From the NCBI GenBank assembly GCA_905182985.1, contig CAJJDN010000045.1, forward strand, positions 366,354 through 430,353: a DNA stretch of 64,000 bases, read 5' to 3'. Under the pieces are notes generated by a model. The model had not been told where the DNA came from. It searched no databases and was given only the letters and a program-made list of their open reading frames with translations. Positions within the stretch are counted from its first letter, which is position 1. Each line of letters starts with the position of its first letter. This DNA is from Paramecium sonneborni (taxonomy: Eukaryota; Ciliophora; Oligohymenophorea; Peniculida; Parameciidae). The position numbers and the translations under genes are program-made. Positions 1 through 11,282 of the stretch are shown here, piece by piece.

Positions 1-625
1 GGTTATAATTTAATATTATAATCTGTTGGTCCTGGAATATATTTATCTTTTTTAGTAAAGTCAGATTTGTTACCATAACCTAAAGCTGCTGATCTTTTAT
101 TTAATTATGTTTATATTCTAAAATTAATAGTACAATTTACTAAGAATCATAAAACTATATTGAACAATAACTTTCTTTTGACTTTGAAAATCTTTGAGCT
201 TTAGAAAATGTATATTATTATTTTGCATGAGATCTATTTAATTAATCATGTATGATCTTTGTATCAAATTATTCAGCTGTTCTCAGATGCATTAATGAGC
301 CTGTATTTCTTTTATTATAAATCTATTCAAATGTTTTGAATGTCCTTTCAGTTGTTGTTTTTATACGTTATTACTTTTCAGTTTCTGATCTTTTATACTA
401 ATCTTTTCTTTGAGTAGTTGTTTCCATTTCACCTTAAGTTACTATTCTTTTTGTTTCTACTTTATCTACTTCTTATTTTTAATCCTTTTGTTCAATTTAA
501 TCTTTTATTATCTGTTCATCTTATTTATTTTTGGATTAATCAAAATCTGCATTCTCATCTTATTAGAAACTTTGCTATTTTGTTTAGTTTTAATCTTAAT
601 CCTCTATTGGCTATTCTAATTATTC
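1..625. repeat. unmerged contig-end copy of 1265-1889
   Basis: The first 625 bases repeat bases 1265-1889 at a constant offset of 1264 with no difference that I could see, and end exactly at the single N at 626. The block holds the 5' part of the SHIPPO-repeat gene on the minus strand, cut off before its start codon. An overlap of two contig ends that was not collapsed explains it better than a biological tandem repeat. Confidence 0.9.
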
Positions 626-626
626 N
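626..626. other. single-N contig join
   Basis: One ambiguous base separates the duplicated contig end from the next contig, whose first 1263 bases include the same sequence. It marks a join of unknown gap size. Confidence 0.9.
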
Positions 627-703
627 ATAGTATATTAATAAATAAGAATAATATTAAAAAAATTAGTTTAGATTATTTTGTTATGTAAGATTTAAATAAT
701 AAA

Positions 704-1949
704 TCAAAATGAAGGTGGATATTCAAAATCTCCAAACTCTGATGGGAGTTAATAAGTGCCTGGACCAGGAACTTAAGATTAATAAATAGAAATACATTAT
801 TTATTTTTAATCTCTTATGTCTATCTTTCCTAATAACCAAATCGAAATCCACTTCTAGTAGAATATTAAGATGGTAAATAATTTCTTGGATCACCAATAT
901 CTCCAGGAGGATCATAAGTTCCTGGACCAGGAATCCTTTTGATTCTTTGAGATTAGGCAGTATTTGGGGAAATGACAGGAGCTCCACTACTTTTGTATCT
1001 TCCTATAAAGTAATTCCCTTTTTAACTGAAACCTCCTATATTATATCTCCCTGGAGCTGGAGTTGTAGATTCAAGATAAATATCTAATTAATAAAGAATA
1101 ATTAAATACGTTTTGCTGATGTTCTTTCTCCCATTGAATATTTAAATGTAGTGATGATATCTTTCACTTAATATAAATTAGGAGCAGGATTAGTATTAGT
1201 CCTACCATGAACTCCTTTAGAAAGCATTTCATCTCTACCAAATGCAAATTTAACTCCTTATTTTGGTTATAATTTAATATTATAATCTGTTGGTCCTGGA
1301 ATATATTTATCTTTTTTAGTAAAGTCAGATTTGTTACCATAACCTAAAGCTGCTGATCTTTTATTTAATTATGTTTATATTCTAAAATTAATAGTACAAT
1401 TTACTAAGAATCATAAAACTATATTGAACAATAACTTTCTTTTGACTTTGAAAATCTTTGAGCTTTAGAAAATGTATATTATTATTTTGCATGAGATCTA
1501 TTTAATTAATCATGTATGATCTTTGTATCAAATTATTCAGCTGTTCTCAGATGCATTAATGAGCCTGTATTTCTTTTATTATAAATCTATTCAAATGTTT
1601 TGAATGTCCTTTCAGTTGTTGTTTTTATACGTTATTACTTTTCAGTTTCTGATCTTTTATACTAATCTTTTCTTTGAGTAGTTGTTTCCATTTCACCTTA
1701 AGTTACTATTCTTTTTGTTTCTACTTTATCTACTTCTTATTTTTAATCCTTTTGTTCAATTTAATCTTTTATTATCTGTTCATCTTATTTATTTTTGGAT
1801 TAATCAAAATCTGCATTCTCATCTTATTAGAAACTTTGCTATTTTGTTTAGTTTTAATCTTAATCCTCTATTGGCTATTCTAATTATTCTGCATCTTCAT
1901 TGTTTTCCATCTAATTTTACTGAATCTCCTCTTAAAGCAATTAGTTCAT
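704..1949 (-). CDS. SHIPPO (PGP)-repeat protein, ODF3/CIMAP-like
   Basis: With TAA/TAG as Gln and three introns of 23, 26 and 24 nt removed, this gives about 390 residues. The first half is acidic, Gln-rich and unrecognised. The second half has repeated short motifs of the type IPGPTDY, PAPGRY, IPGPGTY and PGPGTY, the hallmark of SHIPPO/STPGR repeats found in ciliary and flagellar microtubule-associated proteins (ODF3/CIMAP family). It ends in a single TGA. The start is the first in-frame ATG after an AT-rich spacer. A role on axonemal microtubules is inferred from the family and the ciliated host; the repeats themselves are read directly. A truncated second copy lies at 1-625. Confidence 0.8.
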
Positions 1950-2095
1950 AATTAATTAATTATACACTAATTATCAATATATATTAATTGTAAAATATAA
2001 TATTAAAAATATAGATTTACATTTTTATACATCCTGAATGTAATTTGTATTCATACAACCTAAATCTGTATATTATTTTTATAAAATATTTATAA

Positions 2096-4904
2096 TCATA
2101 CTGCAACTTCATTTATATATCTTTCTATTGTCCAACCTCTTTTTACATATTCATCTAATTGTTATACCTATTTTCCAAATATTACTTATGATGTTTAACC
2201 TTCAGCCATTTAATTTAACACATATTAAGCTTACTCTTTAACTTCCTCTTCAGAAACTGCTAAAATCTATTACATTTTTTCAGGATCATCAATATTAAAG
2301 CTACCTAATTTTGCAGAATTCAAATTATCTTAATCTAAACATTCTAACAATAAATGGACTGAGTTTTCAAAAATTCTATAAGTTTTAAGTGTATGAATAT
2401 CATTGATAGTGTAAAAAGTTAATTTACCTGGATTATATTGACAATAACCTAATTAAGAATCATTACAATATTAGGGAATAAAAATATGCGTTAAAAGATT
2501 AGATAATACATAATTAGCTGGTTTATGGGCTATTTGGATTGTTTCTGTAACACAATTTGTATGTGTATTTAAAGCCACATATAATTTAAGGTATTGAAAT
2601 TCTTATTTAAATGGGATTATCTCATATTTTTATTCAAATTCTATTTTATTCATTAAATAATCTAAAAATAAATTTGAAGAATATACCATCAAATTATAAT
2701 TTGATATTTGTCAAAAGTAAATTTAATTAAGATTATAGTTTATCTTTTAAAAGTGGATTTGAGTATATCTCAAAAGATTAAATATTTTTATTCATAATTT
2801 TATAGAAACAAGCAATTAATTTTTGACTCAGTTATTCCAAGATTTATTTTGCACTATAATTTTTTAAGATTTCAACTTCCAACTAACAAATTTTCCTTGC
2901 TTATTAAATGATTGGATATTTCTCTTATTAAGAATAGGATATGGCAATTTGAGTTATGTCTTCATTACTTAAATAATTAGCACTTATAATAGATAAGGAT
3001 TAGCTTATCAATTCTAGATTATCTAATGCTGGGTCAGTTACTAATTAGAATTATTAAAAGGCTTCTTATATATTCTTGTCTAAACAAATTAACTCTATTA
3101 TAAATTTATCTTCAATTACAAAACATTCAACATCATGTTAACTGACTTACTTATTGAAAAATTCTGGTAATAAATCTTTTAAAATGCAAATAGTTTCATA
3201 ATCTTTTTGACTGAATTAACTTACATCAATAATCCATTTAATATTACTTTATTGAGGATGTTTAGCTGCAAAAATACTACAAGGAACATTAACTACAATA
3301 ATGATATGATAAATTACAATTAAGATCTAAAGTTATTAAATTTTTTTATTTTAATAATGGTATAATATTAGCAGCATTTAATTAAGGTAATGATTCTAAA
3401 CTCAAAACATCTGTGTCTTCTTCAATAATTTTTTATTATTCAGATAATTTTTGATAGTTCACTTACAATTACTTTAAATGTTGTTTAATTTCTAAATTCA
3501 TATCTTCTATATAATATTGATCAGGTTCCATATTTATAGTGCATTTGTCTTGAGAAAAATATTTTTAAATCAAACTCTAAAAATCTTCACTTTTACATTC
3601 TTAATTTAGATAAATAGATGGTTTGACTTTATTAATAATATATGGAATTAAATCTTAAATATTGATTGATCTTCTCAATCTGATTCTGTCTAATGCAATA
3701 TTGATGATATTTTAAGGAATTACTTAATAAATATTATCAGTAAGTTATTTAATGAAATTATACAATTCTTATTCAGATTCCTTATTATTAAATCCAAATT
3801 ATATAATTTAATTATGTAATGTCATATCAGCTCCATAATTTAGACAATATTAACCATATTTTTCAAGAATAGGTCTCAATCCATAATCTTAAATATCATG
3901 TAAGAGAAAAGATAGAATACCTAATTTAAAATAATCTTCAGGTGTTTCAGTTAAATTAGCAGTTCTATAAGCAAATGAAAATGAAGGTTATCCTCTTAAT
4001 AATAATCTTGGTTCAAATAATTTAACAGGTTGAAAATCTAATTATTTAATTGGAATAATAGAATTTTAATGTGATTTAATTAATTAATCAAAATATTAAC
4101 AATATTGTAAAACATCAATATCTCCAACAGTGACAATATAAGCATTAGATAAATGAATATAATCCTTATAATATTATTAGCATATTTCATATGTGGCATT
4201 AGTCATTTCTTTAGGAATTCCTCCTGTTGTATATTAATAAACAGTGCCATTTAAAAGATGTTTTCTAACTGCTTCTGCATGAATAAATTCAGGTTATTCA
4301 AATTATTTAATCATTTAATCATAAACAATTCCTCTAAGAATAAGTTCATTGCCTCCAAGCACTTATACCCTTATTTATTATAGGAAATCAACTTCTCTGA
4401 ACATTGGTCTAAAAACTTATTCAAATGTTAAATTAAAAAGTTATTTCAAATCTTCAAATAAAGCAGATTAAACTTAAAATGTAGTATGATCAGTCCCAAC
4501 ATAAGGTACTAAATCTGAAGGTTATAGAGATCGTCCTCTCATATGAGACCAAGCATCTCTCACTGGGTATTTTTATGAACCACATGTTAAGATTTATTAT
4601 ACAATATGAGGAATTCCACTATTATCAATAGCAGGTGTTTTAAATATCAAAGCACCCTAATTTATCACTGAGTTTGTAGCAAAGTGAATATAATTCGTAT
4701 TTGTTTCTATATGATGCATATTATAACACAATGTCTAAAAATCTCTTGATCTGTAAAATTCATCAACTTTAAAGTTGCTATAAATCTCTCCTTCCTTTAA
4801 TTACTATTTAAATACACCTCTAACTAATTTTTCATTAACTAAACATACCTTATTTAATATTATGTGATGGTGCTAAATTTTGCTTTTCTTAATTAATTCA
4901 TCAT
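2096..4904 (-). CDS. M16C (presequence protease/PreP-like) protein, probable inactive peptidase
   Basis: About 909 residues after removing three likely introns (29, 25 and 25 nt). The N-terminal part aligns by eye with PreP/Cym1, the mitochondrial metallopeptidase that degrades cleaved presequences: a GIPHI segment followed by LTCGSQKYPV matches the PreP block around its inverted zinc motif HxxEH. Here the motif reads H-I-V-Q-Q, the last two codons both TAA, so the catalytic Glu and the second zinc-binding His are lost while the flanks are intact. The N-terminus (MMNQLRKAKF) is basic with little acidity and could be a mitochondrial presequence. Length is near the family norm of about 1000. 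I infer a non-catalytic paralogue; family assignment is firm, function is not. Confidence 0.8.
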
Positions 4905-5387
4905 TAATTATATAAATTATAATTTTATAATTATGAAAAATTATAATTAATGCCTCTAATTCTTGTAAAAAACAATATATATATCGAGAATTTGTTGTAT
5001 TCATTTAATCTATATTTCTTAATAGCTTAAACATTGAAATCTATCATGATAGTAGAATTTATCTCTTTGATTCAATTTTTTCTATAACAAGTTTCCTTAT
5101 TCGAAAAATATACTTCTTATGAGTAAATTTAACAAATATTATCTGTAGGTTATTAAATAAATTTCTACTAAAGAAAATAAAAAAATGTTTATCTAAAAGA
5201 GCGTTTTTGTCACTTCAATAATGTTTATAAAATAAAAATTCCAGAAATATATTTATTTTATTCTTTTCTTTTGAAAACATGATAAAAAATAATTAAACAC
5301 ATATTTAAGTGTAGCATTATTTAAATCGATTGTTTAATATAGATAAAGTAATTTAAAGTAGTGATTTTAATAAAATTCATATTGATT
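4905..5387. other. AT-rich spacer, nothing recognised
   Basis: About 480 bases between the starts of the divergent PreP-like and Myb genes. I see no sustained frame free of TGA and no RNA-like structure. It probably carries both promoters. Confidence 0.6.
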
Positions 5388-6361
5388 ATGTAAAAAAAAA
5401 CGCTGTTAAATCGATAATTGATTCTAGAATGGTTTGATTAAACAGATGAGGCATTTGCTGATAAGCTTCTAAAAGATAATCAATTCTCATTCTCAAAATT
5501 GCCTAGGAGAGAAGAAATTTTATCAATTTTAAGCTCAGTTGAAAAAGCTTATAATAGTAAAAGAGGTGCTTGGACTCCTTGCTAAGATAAATTTCTTAAT
5601 ATAGCAGTTTTAGGTTTATGCCTAAAACATCAATAAAATCCTATTGAACTAGTATTTCAATTATTTTATCAGTTTAATAGACTTCCTAATAATGGAATGA
5701 GATTTCTAATTTGTTTAGATTTCATAATTGGAAAGCTTGTAGAAATCGTTGGTTAGAAGAATCTCGTAAAAAGGCTTGTTGGACACCTTTAGAAGACAAA
5801 GTTTTAAAACAATTACAATAGTTTAAACCAAATAAATGGTGTGAGATTGCTATTGATTTAATGAGAATTTGTAAAACTCCTTATATTAGATAAGGAAAAT
5901 CATGTCGTGATAGATGGGTAAATAAACTTGATCCAAATATTATCAAGTATAAATTCAAAAAATATTAAAATAGTAATCCTTGGACTAAAGAAGAGGAGCT
6001 TCTTTTGTTTAGAGAAACAGAATTAAGAGGTAAAAAATGGGCTGAAATTTCCTCTTAAGTATTCTAATCATAAAGAACAGAGAACAATATTAAAAATAGA
6101 TATTATAATATATTTAAACAAGCTGAATCGTAACATACTTTTGGAAAAATAACAAAAGAATAAAAAAATAAAATACTAATTAATTCAATCATTAAGTAAT
6201 TCGAAGGAGCGATTAACTATCATAAAAAATAAGAAGAAACAGTAGAATAAGAACTAAATAAATATTAATTACATTTATTTGATTTTAATGAATTAGATGA
6301 TTATGAAGGCATTGCAATTTTGTCCAAAAAGAAATTTGTTAAATTAAATTATCAAAATTGA
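5388..6361 (+). CDS. Myb/SANT-repeat DNA-binding protein
   Basis: 316 residues after a 23-nt intron at 5713-5735. Three tandem Myb-like repeats are visible, each opening with a conserved Trp context: GAWTP, ACWTPLED and NPWTKEEE. The helix-3 signatures follow (CRNRW, GKSCRDRW, NNIKNRYYN). The last two repeats look most canonical, as in R2R3 factors. The C-terminal 70 residues are Gln/Glu/Lys-rich. ATG at 5388 is the first in frame and is followed by a run of Lys/Gln codons through an A-tract. Likely nuclear and sequence-specific; target genes cannot be told from this sequence. Confidence 0.85.
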
Positions 6362-6900
6362 TATTATTATTTTATATTCCATATTTTTCAATCTAAATTC
6401 GAATTATCCACAAAATAAATTTAATCGAAAAATTTTAACCTCATTTAATATATGTTAAATATAGTAAATTCTAATCCATTCTAAAGAAAAATTTATGATC
6501 ATATTTATTAATATGATTATTTTTCTATTATTTAACAGGAATTTGGTAGATCATACTTAAATTCATTAAATATTATATATATGTGTTTTTATATGATTGA
6601 GATTAATTGATATTAAAAAATATTAAAAAAAAAATTTAGTTAGAAGAAAGTATAAGAAAGTATAAGAAATTTAAGAAATTTTGATATTGAATATCTATAA
6701 AATATACATCTTTTTAACTCTAAGATAAAGGAGATTAATTTGCCATAAATAATTGATTTAAAATATTTTAAGAAATTCAAATTAATTATCTTAAAATGAA
6801 TTAAATACTTGATAGCTAAGCTAAAAAGGTTTAGAGAGTTATCGAGATGATATTTTACATATTGCCTTGTCAATATTGTACTGATTATAATATAATTGAA
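6362..6900. other. AT-rich spacer between convergent genes
   Basis: About 540 bases between the 3' ends of the Myb and L35 genes. A 77-codon minus-strand frame (6640-6873) is present but its Ile/Leu/Phe/Lys composition and lack of any motif make it look like chance. Confidence 0.6.
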
Positions 6901-7327
6901 TCATTCCTTCAAAGCAAACTTTCTTAATGGGAAATTGTTGAGTCTCTTCCATTATCTCTATGTTTTTTAAGCTTTTAAAAATATTTTAGAAATAATACCT
7001 CTTTCACTTCTTGTAAGTCTTTATCTAATTGCTCTAGTTTATTTACCTCTTAGATCAACTGGAAGTTTGCCACTTGATTTTGTAGCATTTTTGACTGAAT
7101 TTCTTCTTTATTCATTGATGACTGTCAAATATTTGGCAATTCGCTTTCTAACAAGCTTGATTATTCATATAATTTTTTACTCCAATTCTGCCTAGTTTTT
7201 AGGCATTACCAGCTGATACTTTAACTGTTCTCAATTAAATCAATTCTCCCTTTAACTTTTCTAAGTCCTTGAGGAGATCTTCAGGCTTTTATTCTCTGAG
7301 CTTTTTAACCTTGAACTTTTAGGACAT
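6901..7327 (-). CDS. RPL35: 60S ribosomal protein L35 (uL29)
   Basis: 124 residues, the usual size for the family, after introns of 25 and 27 nt. Family landmarks are clear: KVKKLREQKPEDLLKDLEKL near the start, then ELIQLRTVKVSAGNAQKLGRIG, VRKRIAKYLTVIN straddling the first intron, and the C-terminal LRKFALKE. uL29 binds 23S-like rRNA near the polypeptide exit tunnel. Without splicing the frame breaks in the middle of the conserved VRK segment, which confirms the intron. Confidence 0.95.
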
Positions 7328-7688
7328 TTTTTAAATAAAAGGATTTAATTTTAATCAAATATGAAGAAATATTTTCAATAAGATAATCAATATTATCCTA
7401 ATATATAATAATGTTTTCAGAATTTATATGCATGATTCGTGCAATAACTTAAATTATCTATATTAAATAATAAGCATGCTTTTTAAATTAAATAACATTA
7501 TTTATTTATCAATGATCGAAAATATACTTCAAATAAATCATTTCTAATCAAAAATATATATCAAATAAATCATTTCATCTAAATATTCTCATAAGAGATT
7601 ATTGAGAGCAAATATAAATTATCAATATATTTATTTTGCAATTAATACTAATATAAAGTTTATTTTTTTATTTTTAGAATATTTTAAT
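7328..7688. other. promoter-containing spacer
   Basis: About 360 AT-rich bases between the divergent starts of the L35 gene and the MYND gene. A short imperfect direct repeat around aaataaatcatttc is visible near 7535-7580. No coding signal. Confidence 0.5.
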
Positions 7689-8255
7689 ATGACGGAATTC
7701 TTAGAGCATTTAGGGAAAGATTCATTTAAAATCAAAGCTGATTAGCCAAATGATAATAATAGTAAAGTATAAAAATTTCCTAATGATGTTACTTATTTCA
7801 TGAATTATCAACATGGATACTAATTAGAATTTCAAAATAATATTTTAAAGAATGTGTACTTATATGGGAATCATGATAAACAATTTAAACCATACAAAAA
7901 TGTTTTGCCATATAGAATTATTTTTACGATGTGTAATGCGGTACTAAAAATTTTTATATTTTAGCATATAGTAGCAAAGTTTGGTGAGCCAACTAGTAAA
8001 TAAGGAGGGGGTCCGATTAATATTGGAATAAGCTATGATCATTTAGGAATAGAAATAACTTTTCAAACTAAAACTTGGGATTAGCCTAATGTGGCTATAG
8101 ATCAAATTATTTTGTATGAACCCTCAAATTAAACAATCTGTGGAATTTGTAAAAAAGTTGGAGATTTGAGATGTGCATAATGTAAGTTAGTTTATTATTG
8201 CAGTGTTGGTTGCTAAAAAACGCACTGGAAGCAACACAAAGTATTTTGTAATTGA
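7689..8255 (+). CDS. MYND zinc-finger protein with unrecognised N-terminal domain
   Basis: 180 residues after a 24-nt intron at 7941-7964. The last 40 residues are a full MYND finger: CGICKK...CAQCK...YYCSVGCQ...HWKQHKVFC, with the Cys/His ligands in normal order. MYND fingers usually bind proline-rich peptides in partner proteins. The first 140 residues contain features such as NDVTYFMNYQHGYQLEF, GEPTSKQGGG and ITFQTKTWD, which look like a compact alpha/beta domain that I cannot assign. A scaffold or adaptor role is an inference from the finger alone. Confidence 0.85.
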
Positions 8256-8459
8256 TAAATGATTATAATGTAATTTAATTTATGTAAATTTATTTTAAAA
8301 ATTTCGATTATTCTTTCTAGAAGAAGGAATTAGTTTGATATTCAACTTTAATTTTATTTTAAAATTATTAATAATTCAGTAATTTTTATTTTTATTCTAA
8401 TGAAGGTAGTTATATGATTTCCAATATATTTTTGATTTATATAAAGTTTTCTTCATCTA

Positions 8460-8860
8460 ATTAAATGAATTAATGCTGTTAATAAAAAAATAAATAATGA
8501 ATTAATTGACAATTTTAGGAATGAAAGCTTAAAATGAAATTGCAAAATTAAGGATTTAGAAGAAAAGAAAGTAATCTTAGAAGAAAACTAAATGTAATAA
8601 ATTAGAGTAAATTATTAAAATAAATTTTTAGAAGCAAATTTTAGGTATTTAAAAGAAGATGTAGTATTATAAATACTTTTTTATGCTAAAAATATTAGTA
8701 AGGAAAGATAATTTAAGAAGAATACTAAAATTTTAATAAGAGATGAATAAACCTTTTTGTAGTAACTTTAATTAAATGATATGAATTTTGAATGAACAAA
8801 TAGTAGAATTGAACTAATGAATTAGCAAATGTTAAATTGATATTATTATTTTATAATTGT
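8460..8860 (+). pseudogene. decayed coiled-coil ORF with in-frame TGA codons
   Basis: One plus-strand frame reads like a coiled coil for about 110 codons (for example DLEEKKVILEEN, then FLEANFRYLKEDVV), but it is interrupted by TGA near its beginning and again around 8788, and has no usable ATG. It lies just upstream of another coiled-coil gene, so it may be a relic of a duplicate or of that gene's former 5' part. Introns that would remove the stops are not evident. Confidence 0.4.
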
Positions 8861-9871
8861 ATGGCTTCTTAAAAATTTATGGAATTCTTATCAAGCAACG
8901 ATAAGTTAAGAATGAATGATATGAAACTGATAGAATAAGAATAATATTATATCAGCTAATTAAAAGATTAAAGGGAAAAAGTAAAAAAATAATTTTAATG
9001 ATAGATGGAATTATTAAAAATTGAATTTCTGAAGAAGGATCATGTAATTTTAGATTTACAAGGACATTTAGAATAATTATAAGAAGAATGCGAGTAACTA
9101 AGAGAAATTTATTAAGAACATGTACAAAATTAGGAAAATGAATTTTACAGATTGAATAAATTATAGATGGAAAAAGATAATTTAATGAAAGATAATATGG
9201 AATTAAAGGATGTAATATAACATTTACGAAATGAAAATGAAACTTTAAATGTATTCAAAATGAAATTATATGATAGTCGTTATAATTTAAAAATGATGAT
9301 TAGTAAAGATAGTTATAAGAATAATTGGTTTTATTATCAGAAGAAAATTCAAGATTAAAATAAGAGATTGCTAAATTGGATGAACTATTGTTTACATTTG
9401 AACCTTTAAAAGATGAAAATGAAAAGTTAAATGAAAAACTAAAATATTATAAGCATGAAAAACATAGATTATCTTAAGAATTAAAATAAGGAAAGCAAGA
9501 AGTTAATAGATAAATAGAGGAATTCAAGTCAGGTTATGTTAAGGAGTTAAAGAATGAAATTTAAAGGCTACAAGAATACAAAGATCAGTATCAATAATTA
9601 AAAATACAAATTCAAGATTTATAATAGAGATATATTGAAATAGCCAATGAAAATGATGATTTAAAGTAAGAAATTAAATCCCTTTATGAGAAAGAAGAAA
9701 GTGAAATTAAAATAAAATCAGAGATAGATAGAGTATATAAATTATTTAAAAGTTAAGGTTAGATAAGATCTAATGTCAGTAAGATAATAAGAGTGTTTGA
9801 AATTGAATGAACTATTTAATGGTATGATTAGTTTGAGCAGTTTAGCAAACTCTAGAGATCATTTTAATTGA
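8861..9871 (+). CDS. coiled-coil protein, unknown function
   Basis: 311 residues when three introns are removed (8981-9004, 9312-9340, 9758-9779). Nearly the whole protein is heptad-like and rich in Glu, Lys, Gln and Leu, e.g. LQGHLEQLQEECEQLREIY and NRQIEEFKSGYVKELKNEI. If the third intron is retained the frame ends at 9810 instead. No catalytic or targeting motif is seen. Such proteins in ciliates are often cytoskeletal or basal-body components, but nothing here proves that. Confidence 0.65.
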
Positions 9872-10149
9872 ATTAAATTTTTGCATTACCAATAATCTAT
9901 ATATTAAACTTAATCTAATTATAATTAATCTTTAAATCCTTATGATTATTATTTATATTAAAAATATTTAAGTAAATTGATGATTAAATTGATAAATATT
10001 TGGATAGAAGTTTTGATACTTAAATGAAAGTAATTAAAATATTGAATTTATTAGATTAGAATCATTGAATGGCATAATTGAATTAATGTAAAAATTGATC
10101 TAAAGCTAATGGAATATAAATTATAAATAATAATATTAAATAAAAAACA

Positions 10150-10598
10150 ATGAGTAAAAAGGATGATATTATAGAAATAAACCTTGAAGAAAAGATTTAA
10201 AAAGAGAAACGAAACAAATAGAATTTTAGAAAAGGTTTCTAAGAGAAGAGATAGAAATTATAAGCATTTTTTAATGATAGGAAGAGAAATGACAATCGTA
10301 TTCCTGGAGCAATTGTTGATATAACGAATTTACATTATAGTGTTACAAATGATGAATTGAAAGAGCTTGCTTAACAATTTGGAAAAGTGATAAGAGCTTA
10401 AGTAGAATGGGATAAAATGGGAAGATCTTAAGTAAAAAAATTAATTATAATTCAAAGGAATAAGGCTTCATAGAGTTTTTTTATGTTTCAGATGCAAAAA
10501 AAGCAGTTGAAACTTTAAATAATACAACAATTGAGAGTTTACCAATGAAAGCTTAATTAAGAGATTCAACTATGAAAAGAGGCATGTTCAAGCGATGA
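10150..10598 (+). CDS. ALY/REF (THO subunit 4)-like mRNA export adaptor
   Basis: 140 residues after a 26-nt intron at 10432-10457. It starts MSKKDDIIEINLEEKI, matching the short N-terminal motif by which ALYREF/Yra1 proteins bind the helicase UAP56. A single RRM follows: AIVDITNLHYSVTNDELKEL is the RNP2 region, GFIEFF and VSDAKKAVETLNN the RNP1 side, and PMKAQL the last strand. The Arg/Gly-rich arms typical of animal ALYREF are absent, making this a minimal version. It likely links splicing to nuclear export. The unmerged contig overlap begins inside this gene at 10502; the 3' end recurs at 12241-12337. Confidence 0.85.
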
Positions 10599-10628
10599 TG
10601 AATATTAATGTACGAACAAAGGTGTTAA

Positions 10629-11020
10629 TCAATCAAACAAGCCTCCCATATCAACATCTTCTTCTGGTTCTTCAACTTTCTTAACTTCTTTAGCTGGTTC
10701 AGGAGCTTTTGCTTATTAAGTAGCAGGAGCAGATGTTTATGCAGCAACTTAAGTAGCAGGTGCATTTCCAGTATTTCCATGTAATAAATCTCCTACTCTC
10801 TTTCCTTTGAGTGCCTTTTCAAATACTTTTGTCCAAATTGGTTCAACTCTTAAATTAGCAGCTTTAAGGATTTATGCTAATTTAGAAGCAACAATCTTAG
10901 TTTTATTTACTATATTACTTCTTAATTGTCTTCATACAAGATTAAAGCAGCATAGGTACAAGCTGTTTCTGATGTAGCTTAATCTGCAATTGGTCGAGTG
11001 TCTTTTTATGCTCTTGCCAT
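10629..11020 (-). CDS. RPLP1: 60S acidic ribosomal protein P1 (copy in contig overlap)
   Basis: 122 residues after a 23-nt intron. The protein has the P1 layout: a helical N-terminal dimerisation domain (SETACTYAALILYEDNQE, ILKAANLRVEPIWTKVFEKAL), an Ala/Pro/Gln hinge, a charged stretch and the universal acidic tail ending in DMGGLFD. P1/P2 stalk proteins recruit and activate translation GTPases. The same gene is repeated at 12368-12759 because of the assembly overlap. It lies tail to tail with the ALY/REF gene, 30 bp apart. Confidence 0.93.
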
Positions 11021-11069
11021 TTAAAAAAATAATTAAAAGATTTAATATTTTATGCTCATCTTATTCTTC

Positions 11070-11282
11070 TCAAAATTCATTACTTAAAAACTATCTGTGA
11101 GCTTCAAGGTTTATATTCCAGGCTATATCATCTAAATATTGACTTGATCCTTCTCCAATCAATCTAAATCATATAACCATAAATCTTTACCTTGCTTTTT
11201 ATTCCTTTATAAATCCTTTTCTTATCTATGGCTCAATCATTTTAGACATATTATTATAAGCATAATAATAGCATCTAAACAT
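11070..11282 (-). CDS. small hypothetical protein (copy in contig overlap)
   Basis: 61 residues after a 27-nt intron, starting MFRCYYYAYNNM and ending FLSNEF. The stretch IGEGSSQYLDDIAWNIN around the splice looks coding, and the frame is restored only by splicing. I do not recognise it. Upstream ATGs in the same frame would lengthen it. A second copy lies at 12809-13021. Confidence 0.4.

Noticed and set aside
410..630. Two overlapping plus-strand ORFs of about 70 codons, repeated at 1674-1951
   Set aside because: Antisense shadow of the acidic, Gln-rich first half of the SHIPPO-repeat gene; hydrophobic composition is the complement of Gln/Glu/Lys codons.
673..987. 104-codon minus-strand ORF
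   Set aside because: Out of frame with the PGPGTY repeats of the same strand, which form the real gene.
6640..6873. 77-codon minus-strand ORF
   Set aside because: Random-looking AT-rich composition with no motif, in a spacer between two good genes.
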